From contig DATLWR010000015.1 of NCBI GenBank assembly GCA_035576205.1, positions 1 to 17,705 of the forward strand: a stretch of 17,705 bases of DNA, written 5' to 3'. A program made the translations under genes and the position numbers. The stretch's first letter is position 1, and every line of letters starts with the position of its first letter. The notes below the pieces were generated by a model, which was not told where the DNA came from, did not search any database, and saw only the letters and a program-made list of their open reading frames with translations. This DNA comes from DATLWR01 sp035576205. GTDB taxonomy: Bacteria > Pseudomonadota > Zetaproteobacteria > Mariprofundales > Mariprofundaceae. This document shows, piece by piece, positions 1 through 7,888 of this stretch.

Positions 1-699
1 CGTGGTGGCGAGCCCGCCACGTGTCGGATCGCGCAGGCAGTGGATGGAGGGAACGGCCTTCACCATGGCCGCGACGAGCGTATGCAGCGCGGCGGAGTCG
101 GAGCAGATCTCGGTCTCGAAGCTCAGGTTCTCTCGCTGCGAGAGAACAGCTACACCATGCTCGCCGATACTGCCGGAGAGAAGAATGGCATCGCCCGGAC
201 GCGCCCGGTCGCCGGCGATTTCGACACCGTCGGGAACGACACCGATACCGGCGGTGGTGATGAAGACGCCGTCCGCCTTGCCCTTCTCGACCACCTTGGT
301 ATCACCGGCCACCACCGTCACGCCGGCTTCCCGCGCAGCCTCGGCCATGCCGGCGACGATGCGATCCAGTTCGCGAAGCGGGAAACCTTCCTCGAGGATG
401 AATGTGGCGGTGAGGTAGAGCGGCGCAGCTCCCGCCATCGCCACGTCGTTGATGGTGCCGTGCACGGCCAGCCGGCCGATATCGCCGCCGGGGAAGAAGA
501 GGGGGGCAATGACATGTGCGTCGGTGCTGACCGACAGGCGACCGGCCGGTACGGTAAAGACCGCGCCGTCGTTGCCCTGGTCGAGCAGCAGATTGCCGAG
601 ATGGCGGCGGAACAGTTCGTCGATGAGTTGCGCCATGGCCCGGCCGCCGCTGCCGTGACTCATCTCCACCACGCCGTTCGCAAGGTCGAGGCGGCTCAC
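1..699 (-). CDS. hypE: Hydrogenase maturation protein HypE (C-terminal part beyond window)
   Basis: HypE acts with HypF. HypF carbamoylates the C-terminal cysteine of HypE, and HypE dehydrates the product with ATP to a thiocyanate, the source of the cyanide ligands of the [NiFe]-hydrogenase iron. The visible 233 residues, about two thirds of the usual 330-350, show the family N-terminus: SHGSGGR at 14-20, GNDGA at 42-46, a TDAHVI segment, HGTINDVAM, AGDTKVV and DPTRGGLA near 224-231. The C-terminal cysteine lies outside the window and cannot be checked. I chose the GTG at 699 because it overlaps the hypD stop (GTGA) and gives the usual short lead before HGSGG. The next in-frame ATG, at codon 13, would leave only one residue before it. 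It is the last visible gene of hypABCDE. Identification is very secure. Confidence 0.96.
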   Translation of the reverse strand, partial: MSRLDLANGVVEMSHGSGGRAMAQLIDELFRRHLGNLLLDQGNDGAVFTVPAGRLSVSTDAHVIAPLFFPGGDIGRLAVHGTINDVAMAGAAPLYLTATFILEEGFPLRELDRIVAGMAEAAREAGVTVVAGDTKVVEKGKADGVFITTAGIGVVPDGVEIAGDRARPGDAILLSGSIGEHGVAVLSQRENLSFETEICSDSAALHTLVAAMVKAVPSIHCLRDPTRGGLATT

Positions 700-1841
700 G
701 CCCGCTGCACCTCGGCAGGTTTGCGCTGGCGGCCGTAGCTCCAGTAAGCGGCGCAGGCCCCTTCGGAGGAGACCATGCAGGCGCCGAGCGGTGTCTCGGG
801 CGTGCAGGCGGTACCGAACAGTTTGCAGTCGGTAGGTTCGTTGAGGCCGCGGAGGATAGCCGGGCAGAGGCAGCCCTTGGTCTCGGTCGACTCGACCTTG
901 GGCATCACGAAGCGACGCTCGGCATCGAAGTCGGCGTAGGCATCGGCAATGGCGAGGGCGCTCTCCGGCAGCACGCCGAGTCCCCGCCACTCGAATCGCG
1001 GCCGCAGCTTGAACGCCTCGGCCATCAGTTGTTGTGCCTTGCGGTTGCCTTCGGAAGTTACGGCACGGCTGTACTCGTTTTCCACCGCATGCCGTCCGTC
1101 GTTGATCTGGCGAATCAGCATCAATGTCGACTGCATGACGTCGAGCGGTTCGAAGCCGGCGATAACGATCGGAATGCGGAACTCTTCGGCACAGTCGGCG
1201 TAGGCGCGGCTGCCGATGATGGTGCTGACGTGCGACGGTCCCAGGATGCCGTCGAGCCGGGCGGCCGGTTCGTTGCCGGATGCTCCTTCGGCCTGCAGCA
1301 GGTGGCGCATGGCCGGCGGCGTCAGTACGTGGTTGCAGAAGACCGAGAAGTTGGTCAGGCCTTCCTCGCTTGCCTCGCGGATAGCGACGGCGGTGGGCGG
1401 GGTGGTGGTTTCGAAGCCGATGGCGAAAAAGACCACCTGCCGTCCCGGATTGCTGCGGGCGATCTCCAGTGCGTCGCGACTGGAGTAGACCATGCGGACG
1501 TCGGCGCCGTTCGCTTTCGCCCGCCACAGGCTTTTCCCCTTGCCGGCCGGCACGCGCATCAGATCGGCATAGGTGCAGAGGATAACGCCGTGCGCTTCGC
1601 ACAGACGGATGGCGGCCTCGATACGGCCGGCGGGAAGCACGCAGACCGGACAGCCTGGGCCATGCACGAATTTCACGTTGGCCGGCACCAGCTCCTGCAC
1701 GCCGAAGCGGAAAATGGCATGGGTATGGCCGCCGCAGAATTCCATCAGCCGATAGTCGTGGCCCGGTTTCGCCTCGCGGTGGATGGCGGCGGCGAGCCTC
1801 TGAGCGACGACACCGCTACGGAATTCGTCGACATATTTCAT
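696..1841 (-). CDS. hypD: Hydrogenase maturation protein HypD (Fe-S protein)
   Basis: HypD is the iron-sulfur scaffold on which, in complex with HypC, the Fe(CN)2CO group of [NiFe]-hydrogenases is built in the cytoplasm. The 381-residue product has the usual family length and all expected motifs: CGGHTH at 36-41, GPGCPVC at 61-67, GFETTTPPT at 142-150, and a C-terminal cysteine cluster (C324, C326, C339, C346, C355, C363) that would hold the [4Fe-4S] cluster. The ATG at 1841 overlaps the hypC stop as ATGA, and the TGA overlaps the GTG of hypE, so translation of hypC, hypD and hypE is probably coupled. Nothing is missing or unusual in the protein. Confidence 0.98.
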   Translation of the reverse strand: MKYVDEFRSGVVAQRLAAAIHREAKPGHDYRLMEFCGGHTHAIFRFGVQELVPANVKFVHGPGCPVCVLPAGRIEAAIRLCEAHGVILCTYADLMRVPAGKGKSLWRAKANGADVRMVYSSRDALEIARSNPGRQVVFFAIGFETTTPPTAVAIREASEEGLTNFSVFCNHVLTPPAMRHLLQAEGASGNEPAARLDGILGPSHVSTIIGSRAYADCAEEFRIPIVIAGFEPLDVMQSTLMLIRQINDGRHAVENEYSRAVTSEGNRKAQQLMAEAFKLRPRFEWRGLGVLPESALAIADAYADFDAERRFVMPKVESTETKGCLCPAILRGLNEPTDCKLFGTACTPETPLGACMVSSEGACAAYWSYGRQRKPAEVQRA

Positions 1842-2080
1842 GCGTCGCCGGCCTCTTCATTGAAGGCCGACAGTTCGTCGAACAATGCCAGCGTGGCTTC
1901 GGCCTCGTCCGGGCTCAGCTTCTGCAATGCGAAGCCGACATGGATCAGCAGGTAGTCGCCCGGTACCACGTCCTCGACGAGGGCTGTGGAGACCTCCTTG
2001 CGTACACCCGAAAGTTCGACGACGGCCGTTTCTGTGCGGTCATCGAGCGATACGACGCGGGCAGGGACGGCGAGGCACAC
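1838..2080 (-). CDS. hypC: Hydrogenase maturation chaperone HypC
   Basis: HypC is a small OB-fold chaperone. It binds HypD while the iron ligands are assembled and then carries the iron group to the hydrogenase large subunit. The 80-residue product begins with the diagnostic MCLAVP, where Cys2 binds iron after the initiator is removed. The second conserved site is His47 in the segment HVGFALQKL. The start is a GTG at 2080, fixed by the need for cysteine at position 2. It lies 7 bases past the hypB stop, and the gene overlaps hypD by 4 bases. In many bacteria hypF sits between hypB and hypC; here the two are adjacent. Confidence 0.97.
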   Translation of the reverse strand: MCLAVPARVVSLDDRTETAVVELSGVRKEVSTALVEDVVPGDYLLIHVGFALQKLSPDEAEATLALFDELSAFNEEAGDA

Positions 2081-2087
2081 GTGCGGT

Positions 2088-2915
2088 TCAGGCTCCGGCG
2101 ACCGTTTCGGCGGTTGTTGCGGCAGGGGCGGGACGGTCGATCAGCGTCGCCTCGTGCATGAGGTTCAGCCAGCGGTACCACTGTGCCATGCCGTCGCCGG
2201 TCTTGGCCGAGAGCTGCAGCACCTTGATGGCGGGATTGACGCGCCGGGCGTTGTCGATACAGGCCCCGACGTCGAAATCGAGATGCGGCAAGAGATCGCA
2301 CTTGTTGAGCAGCATGAGGCTTGCGGCATGGAACATGTCGGGATATTTCAGCGGCTTGTCCTCGCCCTCGGTAACCGACAGCACCACCACCTTGTGTGCC
2401 TCGCCGAGGTCGAAGGCGGCAGGGCAGACGAGATTGCCGACATTTTCGATGAACAGCACCGAATCCGCTTCCGGCTGCAAATCCTCGACGGCGTGGCCGA
2501 CCATGTGGGCATCCAGGTGGCAGCCCTTGCCGGTATTGATCTGCACCGCCTTCGTCCCGGTGGCACGGATGCGGTCGGCATCGAGTACGGTCTGCTGGTC
2601 GCCCTCGATGACGGCCATCGGGAAATCGTTCTGCAGGTCGTTCAGCGTCCGGGTCAGCAGCGTGGTCTTGCCGGAGCCGGGGGAGGAGACGAGGTTCAGC
2701 ACCAGCATGCCGTTATGGTTGAAATGACGCCGGTTGGATGCGGCGTACATGTTGTTTTTACTCAGGATGTCCTGTTCGACGCTGAGCCAGCGGGAACCGT
2801 CATGTTCGTGGTCATGCCCATGGTGATGGTCATGGTGCTCATGAGGGTGATGATGGTCGTGCTTGTGGCCCTCGATCACCGTTTCGCCTTCACCGCATCC
2901 GCACACACCGCACAT
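2088..2915 (-). CDS. hypB: Hydrogenase nickel incorporation GTPase HypB, histidine-rich form
   Basis: HypB is a SIMIBI-class GTPase that, with HypA, delivers nickel to the hydrogenase large subunit. The 275-residue product starts with a CGVCGCG nickel-binding motif. A stretch at about residues 17-39 follows with 14 histidines, as in HypB proteins that also store nickel. The P-loop SSPGSGKTT is at about 77-85, the metal-binding Cys-His of GCHLDAH at about 132-133, ENVGNLVCP at about 158-166, and the guanine-specificity motif NKCD at about 204-207. I place the start at the ATG at 2915 rather than the GTG one codon earlier: it gives the family-typical MCGVCGCG and lies 7 bases after GGAGG. That ATG shares its A with the hypA stop codon (TGATG). 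Confidence 0.97.
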   Translation of the reverse strand: MCGVCGCGEGETVIEGHKHDHHHPHEHHDHHHGHDHEHDGSRWLSVEQDILSKNNMYAASNRRHFNHNGMLVLNLVSSPGSGKTTLLTRTLNDLQNDFPMAVIEGDQQTVLDADRIRATGTKAVQINTGKGCHLDAHMVGHAVEDLQPEADSVLFIENVGNLVCPAAFDLGEAHKVVVLSVTEGEDKPLKYPDMFHAASLMLLNKCDLLPHLDFDVGACIDNARRVNPAIKVLQLSAKTGDGMAQWYRWLNLMHEATLIDRPAPAATTAETVAGA

Positions 2916-3256
2916 CACTCCACCTCCAGTTCACCGATCCGCATCTCCTCGCCGGCCGTGATCGTCAGCGGATAATGCCCGCATTCGGGGCAGGCATCAA
3001 AGCGCTGCCCGACGGCGAGCTCCCGGCGGCAGACATCGCACCAGCCGCGCCCGCCGATCTCTTCGATTTCCAGTCGGGCACCGTCACAGATCGTGTTTTT
3101 CGCCACGGCATCGAAGGCGAAACGTAGCGCTTCGGGAGCCACGCAGGAAAGCCTGCCGATCTGCAGCCGCACCGTGCGCACCCGGGTGAAACGATGCTGC
3201 CGGGCCTGATCTCCGATCAGCCGAACGACATCCTCGCACAGCGATATTTCATGCAT
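2915..3256 (-). CDS. hypA: Hydrogenase maturation nickel metallochaperone HypA
   Basis: HypA binds nickel through its N-terminus and passes it on with HypB. It also carries a structural zinc. The 113-residue product begins MHEISL, the invariant nickel-binding Met-His-Glu start. It has two zinc-knuckle pairs, CDVC (73-76) and CPEC (89-92), and the family length. The same reading frame stays open for some 2.7 kb further upstream, antisense to mprF, but the MHEIS start and the family length fix the true start at 3256. No strong ribosome-binding site precedes it. It is the first gene of the hyp operon and is divergent from mprF. HypA deviates from the family in nothing visible. Confidence 0.97.
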   Translation of the reverse strand: MHEISLCEDVVRLIGDQARQHRFTRVRTVRLQIGRLSCVAPEALRFAFDAVAKNTICDGARLEIEEIGGRGWCDVCRRELAVGQRFDACPECGHYPLTITAGEEMRIGELEVE

Positions 3257-3379
3257 GCGGCAAGCCGGCTTGATGGAGTGCTGTGGCGGACAGGAGTGTT
3301 GCTGCAGATGTTGCTGGCATGGTTTTGATCCTATGCCGGAACCTGCCGCCGTGCCACCTTCGGCGGCCAGCCCGATTCG
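3257..3379. other. Intergenic region between divergent hypA and mprF
   Basis: This short region must hold the promoters of the hyp operon (minus) and of mprF (plus), but I cannot point to a confident -10/-35 pair on either strand. A perfect 12-base palindrome, CAAGCCGGCTTG, lies at 3261-3272, four bases before the hypA ATG. A palindrome of that size is expected several times by chance in a window of this length. On the minus strand TGGCACG at 3356-3350 matches a sigma-54 -24 element, but the -12 element is poor. Confidence 0.35.
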
Positions 3380-5980
3380 GTGACGGAATCTATTGCCGGC
3401 CATCGGTCGGGGGTGGAGTATTCCGCCTCCATGCTCGGCCGCGACCGCATCATCACACTGTTCAGCATCATCCTGCTTGCTGGTGCGTTGTGGTTTCTGT
3501 CGCATCTGCTCGAGTCCTACCACCTGCACGATATCATCCGGTATCTCGGCAATATCCCCGCCGCGCATATTGCATGGGCGGTCGTGCTGACCACTGCCAG
3601 TTATGCCACGATGGTGGGGTACGATTATCTCGGTGTCCGCTACGTCGGCCGCTCGCTGCCTTACCGGCAGGTCGCCTGGGTATCGTTCATCTCCTACGCT
3701 TTTTCCTACAACACAGGCTTCGCGCTGCTGACCGGTGGGGCGACGCGCTATCGGTTCTACTCCGGCTGGGGTTTCAGCGCTGCCGAAATCGCCAATATCA
3801 TCCTCTACTGCAGCGTCGCCTTCCTGCTCGGCATGCTGCTTCTGGGGGGTATCGCCCTGCTGGTTTCGCCGCCGATCGTAACACCGGATTTCTCTGTCGG
3901 CGTCCCGTTGCTGGAAATGTCCGGCAGCCTCTGCCTGCTGTTGCTGGCCGCCGGCCTGCTGTTGTCGTTCCGGGGGCCGCCGACACTGCGGCTGGGACCG
4001 GTCAGTGTGGCGGTGCCGCAGCCGCGACTGATGCTGCAGCAGCTGGGTCTGTCGACCTTCGACTGGCTCGTCGCGGCAACCGTGCTGTGGGTCCTGTTGC
4101 CTGCTTCCGCCACGCTGCCGTTCGCCTATTTCCTGACCGTGTTCATCGCCGCCCAGATGCTGGGCCTGGTCAGCCACATTCCCGGCGGACTCGGCGTGTT
4201 CGAGACGGTGGTCGTCTACATGCTGGCGCCTTATCTGCCGCTCGACCAGGTGGCCGGTTCGCTGTTGCTGTTTCGGGCGATCTATTACCTGCTGCCGTTC
4301 GTGGTCGCGCTGGCAGGCCTTGGTGTTTACGAATTCGGCGAACGCTGGCAGGCCCTGTCGGCCCAGATGGAGAAACTGGCCGGCCTCTACAGCTCCATTA
4401 CCGTGCCACTGCTGACACTGGCCAGCTTCGCTGCCGGGACCATGCTGTTGCTGCTCGGAGCCACGCCGGTACCGCCCGAAAGTCTCGGGGTGCTGAAACA
4501 GATGCTGCCCGTGGAGGTGCTCGAGATTTCCCATTTCGCCACCAGCATCATCGGTGTGGCGCTGCTGGTACTGGCGCGCGGGCTGCAGCGCCGTTACGAC
4601 GCCGCCTATTTCCTGACGCTGCTGCTGACCGCCGGTGCGGCCGTATTCGTGCTGCTCAAGGGACTCCACTTCCTGCCGGCGGCTTTCCTGATCTTCGTGT
4701 TTGTCCTGCTGCTGCCCAGCCGCGGCAGTTTCTTCCGGCGTTCTTCTCTCCTGAGCGCTTCCTTCTCCGTCGACTGGCTGCTGGCGATCGGCACAGTGGT
4801 CGGTATCTCGTTCTGGCTGGGCATGTTTTCCTACAAGCATGTCGAGTACAGCAACGAGCTGTGGTGGCAGTTTACCTTCTATCATGGCGAGGCGCCGCGC
4901 TTCTTGCGGGCGAGTGCGGGTGTAGCGATCGCACTGCTGGTCTTCTTCCTGCTGCGCTTGCTGCGCGCCAGACCCCTGCATCCGGAGCGGCCGTCGCCGG
5001 CGGATATCGAGGATGCCCGGCGTATCCTTGCCGCGCAGCCGTTCTCGGAGGCCAATCTCGCGCTGCTGGGCGACAAGTACCTGCTGTTCAACCCGTCGCG
5101 TACCGCCTTCATCATGTATGCGATCCAGCAGCGCTACTGGGTGGCCATGGGCGATCCGGTCGGCTCCGCGACGGATGCGAAGGAACTGGTCTGGCAGTTC
5201 CGCGAACTGTGCGACCGCTTCGACGTGCATTGCGTCTACTACCAGGTGCATGCCGAGCGCGTACACCAATACATGGAGATGGGACTGGAGATGTTCAAGC
5301 TGGGTGAAGAGGCGCGGGTATCGCTCGGCGATTTCTCGCTGCAGGGCTCCCGTTATGCGCACCTGCGCCAGGCGAAGAACCGCGCCGAGCGCGAGGGTCT
5401 TGCCTTCGACATCGTCCCGGTTGCCGACTTGCCGGCCATCCTGCCGGAGCTGAAGGCGGTTTCGGATGCCTGGCTCGGCCGCAAGCAGGGCGACGAAAAA
5501 AGCTTTTCCATGGGCAGGTTCGAAGCCGCATACATGCAAAATTTCCCCGTAGCGGTGGTCAAGCGGGAGGATAGGATCATTGCGTTTGCCAACCTCTGGT
5601 TCGGCGGCCAGGAGGAGCTCAGCGTCGATCTGATGCGCCATCTGCCGGATGCGCCCGGCAGCTGCATGGATTACCTGTTCATCATGCTGATGCTGTGGGG
5701 GCGGGATCAGGGCTACCGCCGGTTCAGTCTGGGGATGGCCCCGCTTTCGGGATTCTCGGACCATCCGCTGGCCAGCAGCTGGAGCAAACTGGCCGACGCC
5801 ATCTTCGAACGCGGCAACAGGTTCTACAATTTTGAGGGTTTGCAGAGATTCAAGGATAAATTCGAGCCGGTTTGGTCGCCCCGTTATCTGATTTGCCCGG
5901 GAGGGCTGGCATTGCCGGGCGTGCTGCTGGCGCTGACCCGGCTGATCAGCGGCGGATTGAAAGGAGTGGTGAAAGGATGA
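3380..5980 (+). CDS. mprF: Phosphatidylglycerol lysyltransferase/flippase MprF (LpiA type)
   Basis: This inner-membrane enzyme transfers an amino acid, usually lysine from Lys-tRNA, to phosphatidylglycerol and flips the product outward. That lowers surface charge and gives resistance to cationic peptides or acid. The first 530 or so residues are a polytopic membrane domain carrying the flippase signature SHIPGGLGVFETVV near 264-277. A cytosolic DUF2156 synthase domain follows from about residue 540, with LLGDKYLLF, GDPVGS, SVDLMRHLPDAP, MDYLFIMLM, GMAPLSGF and a FYNFEGLQRFKDKFEPVW segment. The length of 866 (or 849) residues matches full two-domain MprF. The start is uncertain: GTG at 3380 or ATG at 3431, neither with a well-placed ribosome site. 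Lysine rather than alanine as substrate is inferred from the acvB partner, with which it overlaps by 4 bases. Confidence 0.93.
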   Translation: MTESIAGHRSGVEYSASMLGRDRIITLFSIILLAGALWFLSHLLESYHLHDIIRYLGNIPAAHIAWAVVLTTASYATMVGYDYLGVRYVGRSLPYRQVAWVSFISYAFSYNTGFALLTGGATRYRFYSGWGFSAAEIANIILYCSVAFLLGMLLLGGIALLVSPPIVTPDFSVGVPLLEMSGSLCLLLLAAGLLLSFRGPPTLRLGPVSVAVPQPRLMLQQLGLSTFDWLVAATVLWVLLPASATLPFAYFLTVFIAAQMLGLVSHIPGGLGVFETVVVYMLAPYLPLDQVAGSLLLFRAIYYLLPFVVALAGLGVYEFGERWQALSAQMEKLAGLYSSITVPLLTLASFAAGTMLLLLGATPVPPESLGVLKQMLPVEVLEISHFATSIIGVALLVLARGLQRRYDAAYFLTLLLTAGAAVFVLLKGLHFLPAAFLIFVFVLLLPSRGSFFRRSSLLSASFSVDWLLAIGTVVGISFWLGMFSYKHVEYSNELWWQFTFYHGEAPRFLRASAGVAIALLVFFLLRLLRARPLHPERPSPADIEDARRILAAQPFSEANLALLGDKYLLFNPSRTAFIMYAIQQRYWVAMGDPVGSATDAKELVWQFRELCDRFDVHCVYYQVHAERVHQYMEMGLEMFKLGEEARVSLGDFSLQGSRYAHLRQAKNRAEREGLAFDIVPVADLPAILPELKAVSDAWLGRKQGDEKSFSMGRFEAAYMQNFPVAVVKREDRIIAFANLWFGGQEELSVDLMRHLPDAPGSCMDYLFIMLMLWGRDQGYRRFSLGMAPLSGFSDHPLASSWSKLADAIFERGNRFYNFEGLQRFKDKFEPVWSPRYLICPGGLALPGVLLALTRLISGGLKGVVKG

Positions 5981-7401
5981 AGAGGATTCTGACATGGATG
6001 TTGATCGGCCTGTCGCTCATGATGGCGGCCAATTCGGCCTGTGCCGAGGAGACGCTCCAGTTCGGGCGTTTCGGGACGGTGCACATCTATGCCCCGGAAG
6101 GGCGGCCGCAGCAGGTGGCGATATTCGTCTCCGGTGACGGCGGCTGGGAGCTCGGGGTGATCGACATGTCGCGGCTGCTCACGAAAGAGGGAGCGCTGGT
6201 CATCGGTGTCGATATCCGCTCCTATCTGAAGTCGCTCGCCAATTCCCGCGAAAGTTGCAGCTATGCGGCGGCCGATTTCGAGGCGCTCAGCCAGTATGTG
6301 CAGAAGAAACTCGGGCTTGGCGATTACCATTCGCCGCTGCTGGTCGGCTACTCGTCCGGCGCCACGCTGGTCTACGGAACGCTCGCACAGGCTCCCGCCA
6401 ATACGTTCGCCGGAGCTATCAGCCTGGGGTTCTGCCCGGACCTGCCGCTGAAGCAGCCGTTCTGCAAGGGCCCGGGCGGGCTGCAATCGAAATCGCGTGC
6501 GCCGCACAAGGGTTTCGACTTCGTGCCTTCCGACCGGCTGCCGGCTCCCTGGGGCATCCTGCAGGGTGAAATCGACCAGACCTGCGACATCGGCGTTGCG
6601 ATGGAGTTTTCCAAGCAGACCAATACAGGCCGTGTGGTGGCGCTGCCGCACGTGGGACACGGTTTCGGGGTACAGAAACACTGGGTGCCGCAATTCCGCG
6701 CCTTGTACAGGCAGCTGACCGAGTCCAGGCAGCCGCAGCCTGCAGCGGAGAGCGTCGCCGACCTGCCGCTGGTCGAAGTTCCGGCGACGCGGGAAGACCC
6801 TTCGCTGCCGATGGCGGTATTGCTGAGCGGCGACGGCGGCTGGGCGGGTATCGACCGCGAGGTGGCACAGGCACTCGCCGCCAAGGGAATGCCGGTCATC
6901 GGCCTGAATTCGCTGCGCTACTTCTGGTCGGCGAAACAGCCGGCACAACTGGGGAGCGACCTGGACAGGATTATCGCGGCTTACCGCGAGAAGTGGCATC
7001 GGGACAAGGTGGTGCTGATCGGCTACTCCTTCGGGGCCGATGTGGCGCCGTTCGCATTCAATCATCTGAATGACAAACGGCGGCCGGATATCGATGGCAT
7101 GGTGCTGATCGGCGTCTCGCCCAAGGCCAGCTTCGAATTCCGGCTTGGCCACTGGCTTGGCAGCGATGAGGGGGAGTATCCCGTCCTGCCCGAGCTGAAG
7201 AAGGTCGGTTTGCCGGTGTTCTGCATCTACGGGTCATCCGAGGGCGATGATCTTTGCCCGCAACTGACGAAGCCTGAATTCCCGACGGTGACCGGCCTGA
7301 TGCTGCCGGGTGGCCACCACATGGGCGGCGACTATGCGCTGATCGCCGACAAGATTATCCGTTTCGTGTTCGCCAGCCGGGGTGCCGTCGCCGACAGGTA
7401 A
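5977..7401 (+). CDS. acvB: Periplasmic AcvB/VirJ-type alpha/beta hydrolase, likely lysyl-PG hydrolase
   Basis: In Agrobacterium, AcvB is a periplasmic hydrolase that removes lysine from lysyl-phosphatidylglycerol, and VirJ corresponds to its C-terminal half. The 474-residue product has a Sec signal peptide cleaved near ACA/EE (residue 23). Two related domains follow. The N-terminal one has SGDGGW at 52-57 and GYSSG at 124-128. The C-terminal one has SGDGGW at 284-289 and GYSFG at 349-353, with nucleophile Ser351, an acidic GSSEGDD loop and GGHHMGGD (His447/448). The ATG at 5977 overlaps the mprF stop (ATGA) and follows AAGGAG. This start is preferred to an in-frame ATG 35 codons upstream, which would lose the signal peptide. 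Coupling to mprF strongly supports the lysyl-PG role. The exact substrate is inferred. Confidence 0.9.
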   Translation: MKRILTWMLIGLSLMMAANSACAEETLQFGRFGTVHIYAPEGRPQQVAIFVSGDGGWELGVIDMSRLLTKEGALVIGVDIRSYLKSLANSRESCSYAAADFEALSQYVQKKLGLGDYHSPLLVGYSSGATLVYGTLAQAPANTFAGAISLGFCPDLPLKQPFCKGPGGLQSKSRAPHKGFDFVPSDRLPAPWGILQGEIDQTCDIGVAMEFSKQTNTGRVVALPHVGHGFGVQKHWVPQFRALYRQLTESRQPQPAAESVADLPLVEVPATREDPSLPMAVLLSGDGGWAGIDREVAQALAAKGMPVIGLNSLRYFWSAKQPAQLGSDLDRIIAAYREKWHRDKVVLIGYSFGADVAPFAFNHLNDKRRPDIDGMVLIGVSPKASFEFRLGHWLGSDEGEYPVLPELKKVGLPVFCIYGSSEGDDLCPQLTKPEFPTVTGLMLPGGHHMGGDYALIADKIIRFVFASRGAVADR

Positions 7402-7416
7402 CGCAGCCGGTCGCCG

Positions 7417-7836
7417 TCAGGTGGCGGAGATGTATTGCTCCAGCTGGGCGATGAGGTCGTCCTTCTCCTGCAGGGTGAGCACGACGATGTCGCGCATCGA
7501 GATCAGGCCGATGAACTCGTCGCCGTCGAACACCAGCAGGTGCCGGCAGCGCTTTTTCTTCATCACCTCCAGCGCCTCCTCGCAGGTGGCATCGGAAGCG
7601 ATCTTGCGGTGATCGGTGAGCATGACGTCCTTGACCTTGACCACGGCCGGATCGCGCCCCTTGCCGACCACGTCCATCATCAGCTCGCGCTCGGTGAAGA
7701 TACCGACGATGCGCGAGTGGCTGGTGACGACCACCGAGCCGATATATTTCTCGGTCATCAGCCGGGCCGCCTCCAGCGTGGTGTGATGTTCGTCGATGGT
7801 GGTGACGGAGTGCTCGATGCCGGCGGTGATCTTCAT
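7417..7836 (-). CDS. Two-CBS-domain regulatory protein
   Basis: This 139-residue protein consists almost only of a tandem CBS pair, a fold that binds adenine nucleotides such as AMP, ATP or SAM and senses energy state. CBS1 spans about residues 5-60 with EAARLM, IGSVVV and VGIFTERE. CBS2 spans about 68-125 with DVMLTD, ALEVMKKKRCRHLLV and GLISMRDIV. There is no catalytic or membrane domain, so it is a free-standing sensor module of unknown partner. I take the ATG at 7836, 7 bases after AGG; an ATG two codons earlier is possible. The frame is open further upstream, but that part would overlap the macrodomain gene. It ends 15 bases from the convergent acvB stop and lies about 50 bases downstream of the macrodomain gene. 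Confidence 0.88.
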   Translation of the reverse strand: MKITAGIEHSVTTIDEHHTTLEAARLMTEKYIGSVVVTSHSRIVGIFTERELMMDVVGKGRDPAVVKVKDVMLTDHRKIASDATCEEALEVMKKKRCRHLLVFDGDEFIGLISMRDIVVLTLQEKDDLIAQLEQYISAT

Positions 7837-7888
7837 GGCCATACCTCGCTGAGTTGGGTTTCCGGTCCGTAGCCGGAGTGTAGACGGT

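Noticed and set aside
1885..2975. Plus-strand open frames of about 280-330 codons opposite hypB and hypC
   Set aside because: They have no recognisable features and lie opposite clearly identified hyp genes.
3261..3272. Perfect palindrome CAAGCCGGCTTG just before hypA as an operator
   Set aside because: A 12-base perfect palindrome is expected several times by chance in 17.7 kb, and it matches no regulator site I know.
3341..3356. Possible sigma-54 promoter for the hyp operon (minus-strand TGGCACG)
   Set aside because: The -24 half is perfect, but the -12 half reads CAGGT instead of TTGC-like at the required spacing. Hyp operons can use sigma-54, but this match is not enough.
2915..5995. 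Open minus-strand frame of about 1026 codons ending in hypA and running antisense through mprF
   Set aside because: Only the last 113 codons are HypA, with an MHEIS start and family length. The rest is Gln/Arg/His-rich low-quality sequence opposite a well-supported mprF, as expected from GC-rich codon bias. An automatic caller could wrongly extend hypA here.
5884..7152. Minus-strand open frame of over 400 codons opposite acvB
   Set aside because: No domain features; acvB on the plus strand has a signal peptide, paired motifs and coupling to mprF.
7861..7877. Small inverted repeat TCCGG...CCGGA between the macrodomain and CBS genes as a terminator
   Set aside because: Only five base pairs with a seven-base loop and no T-run; too weak to call.
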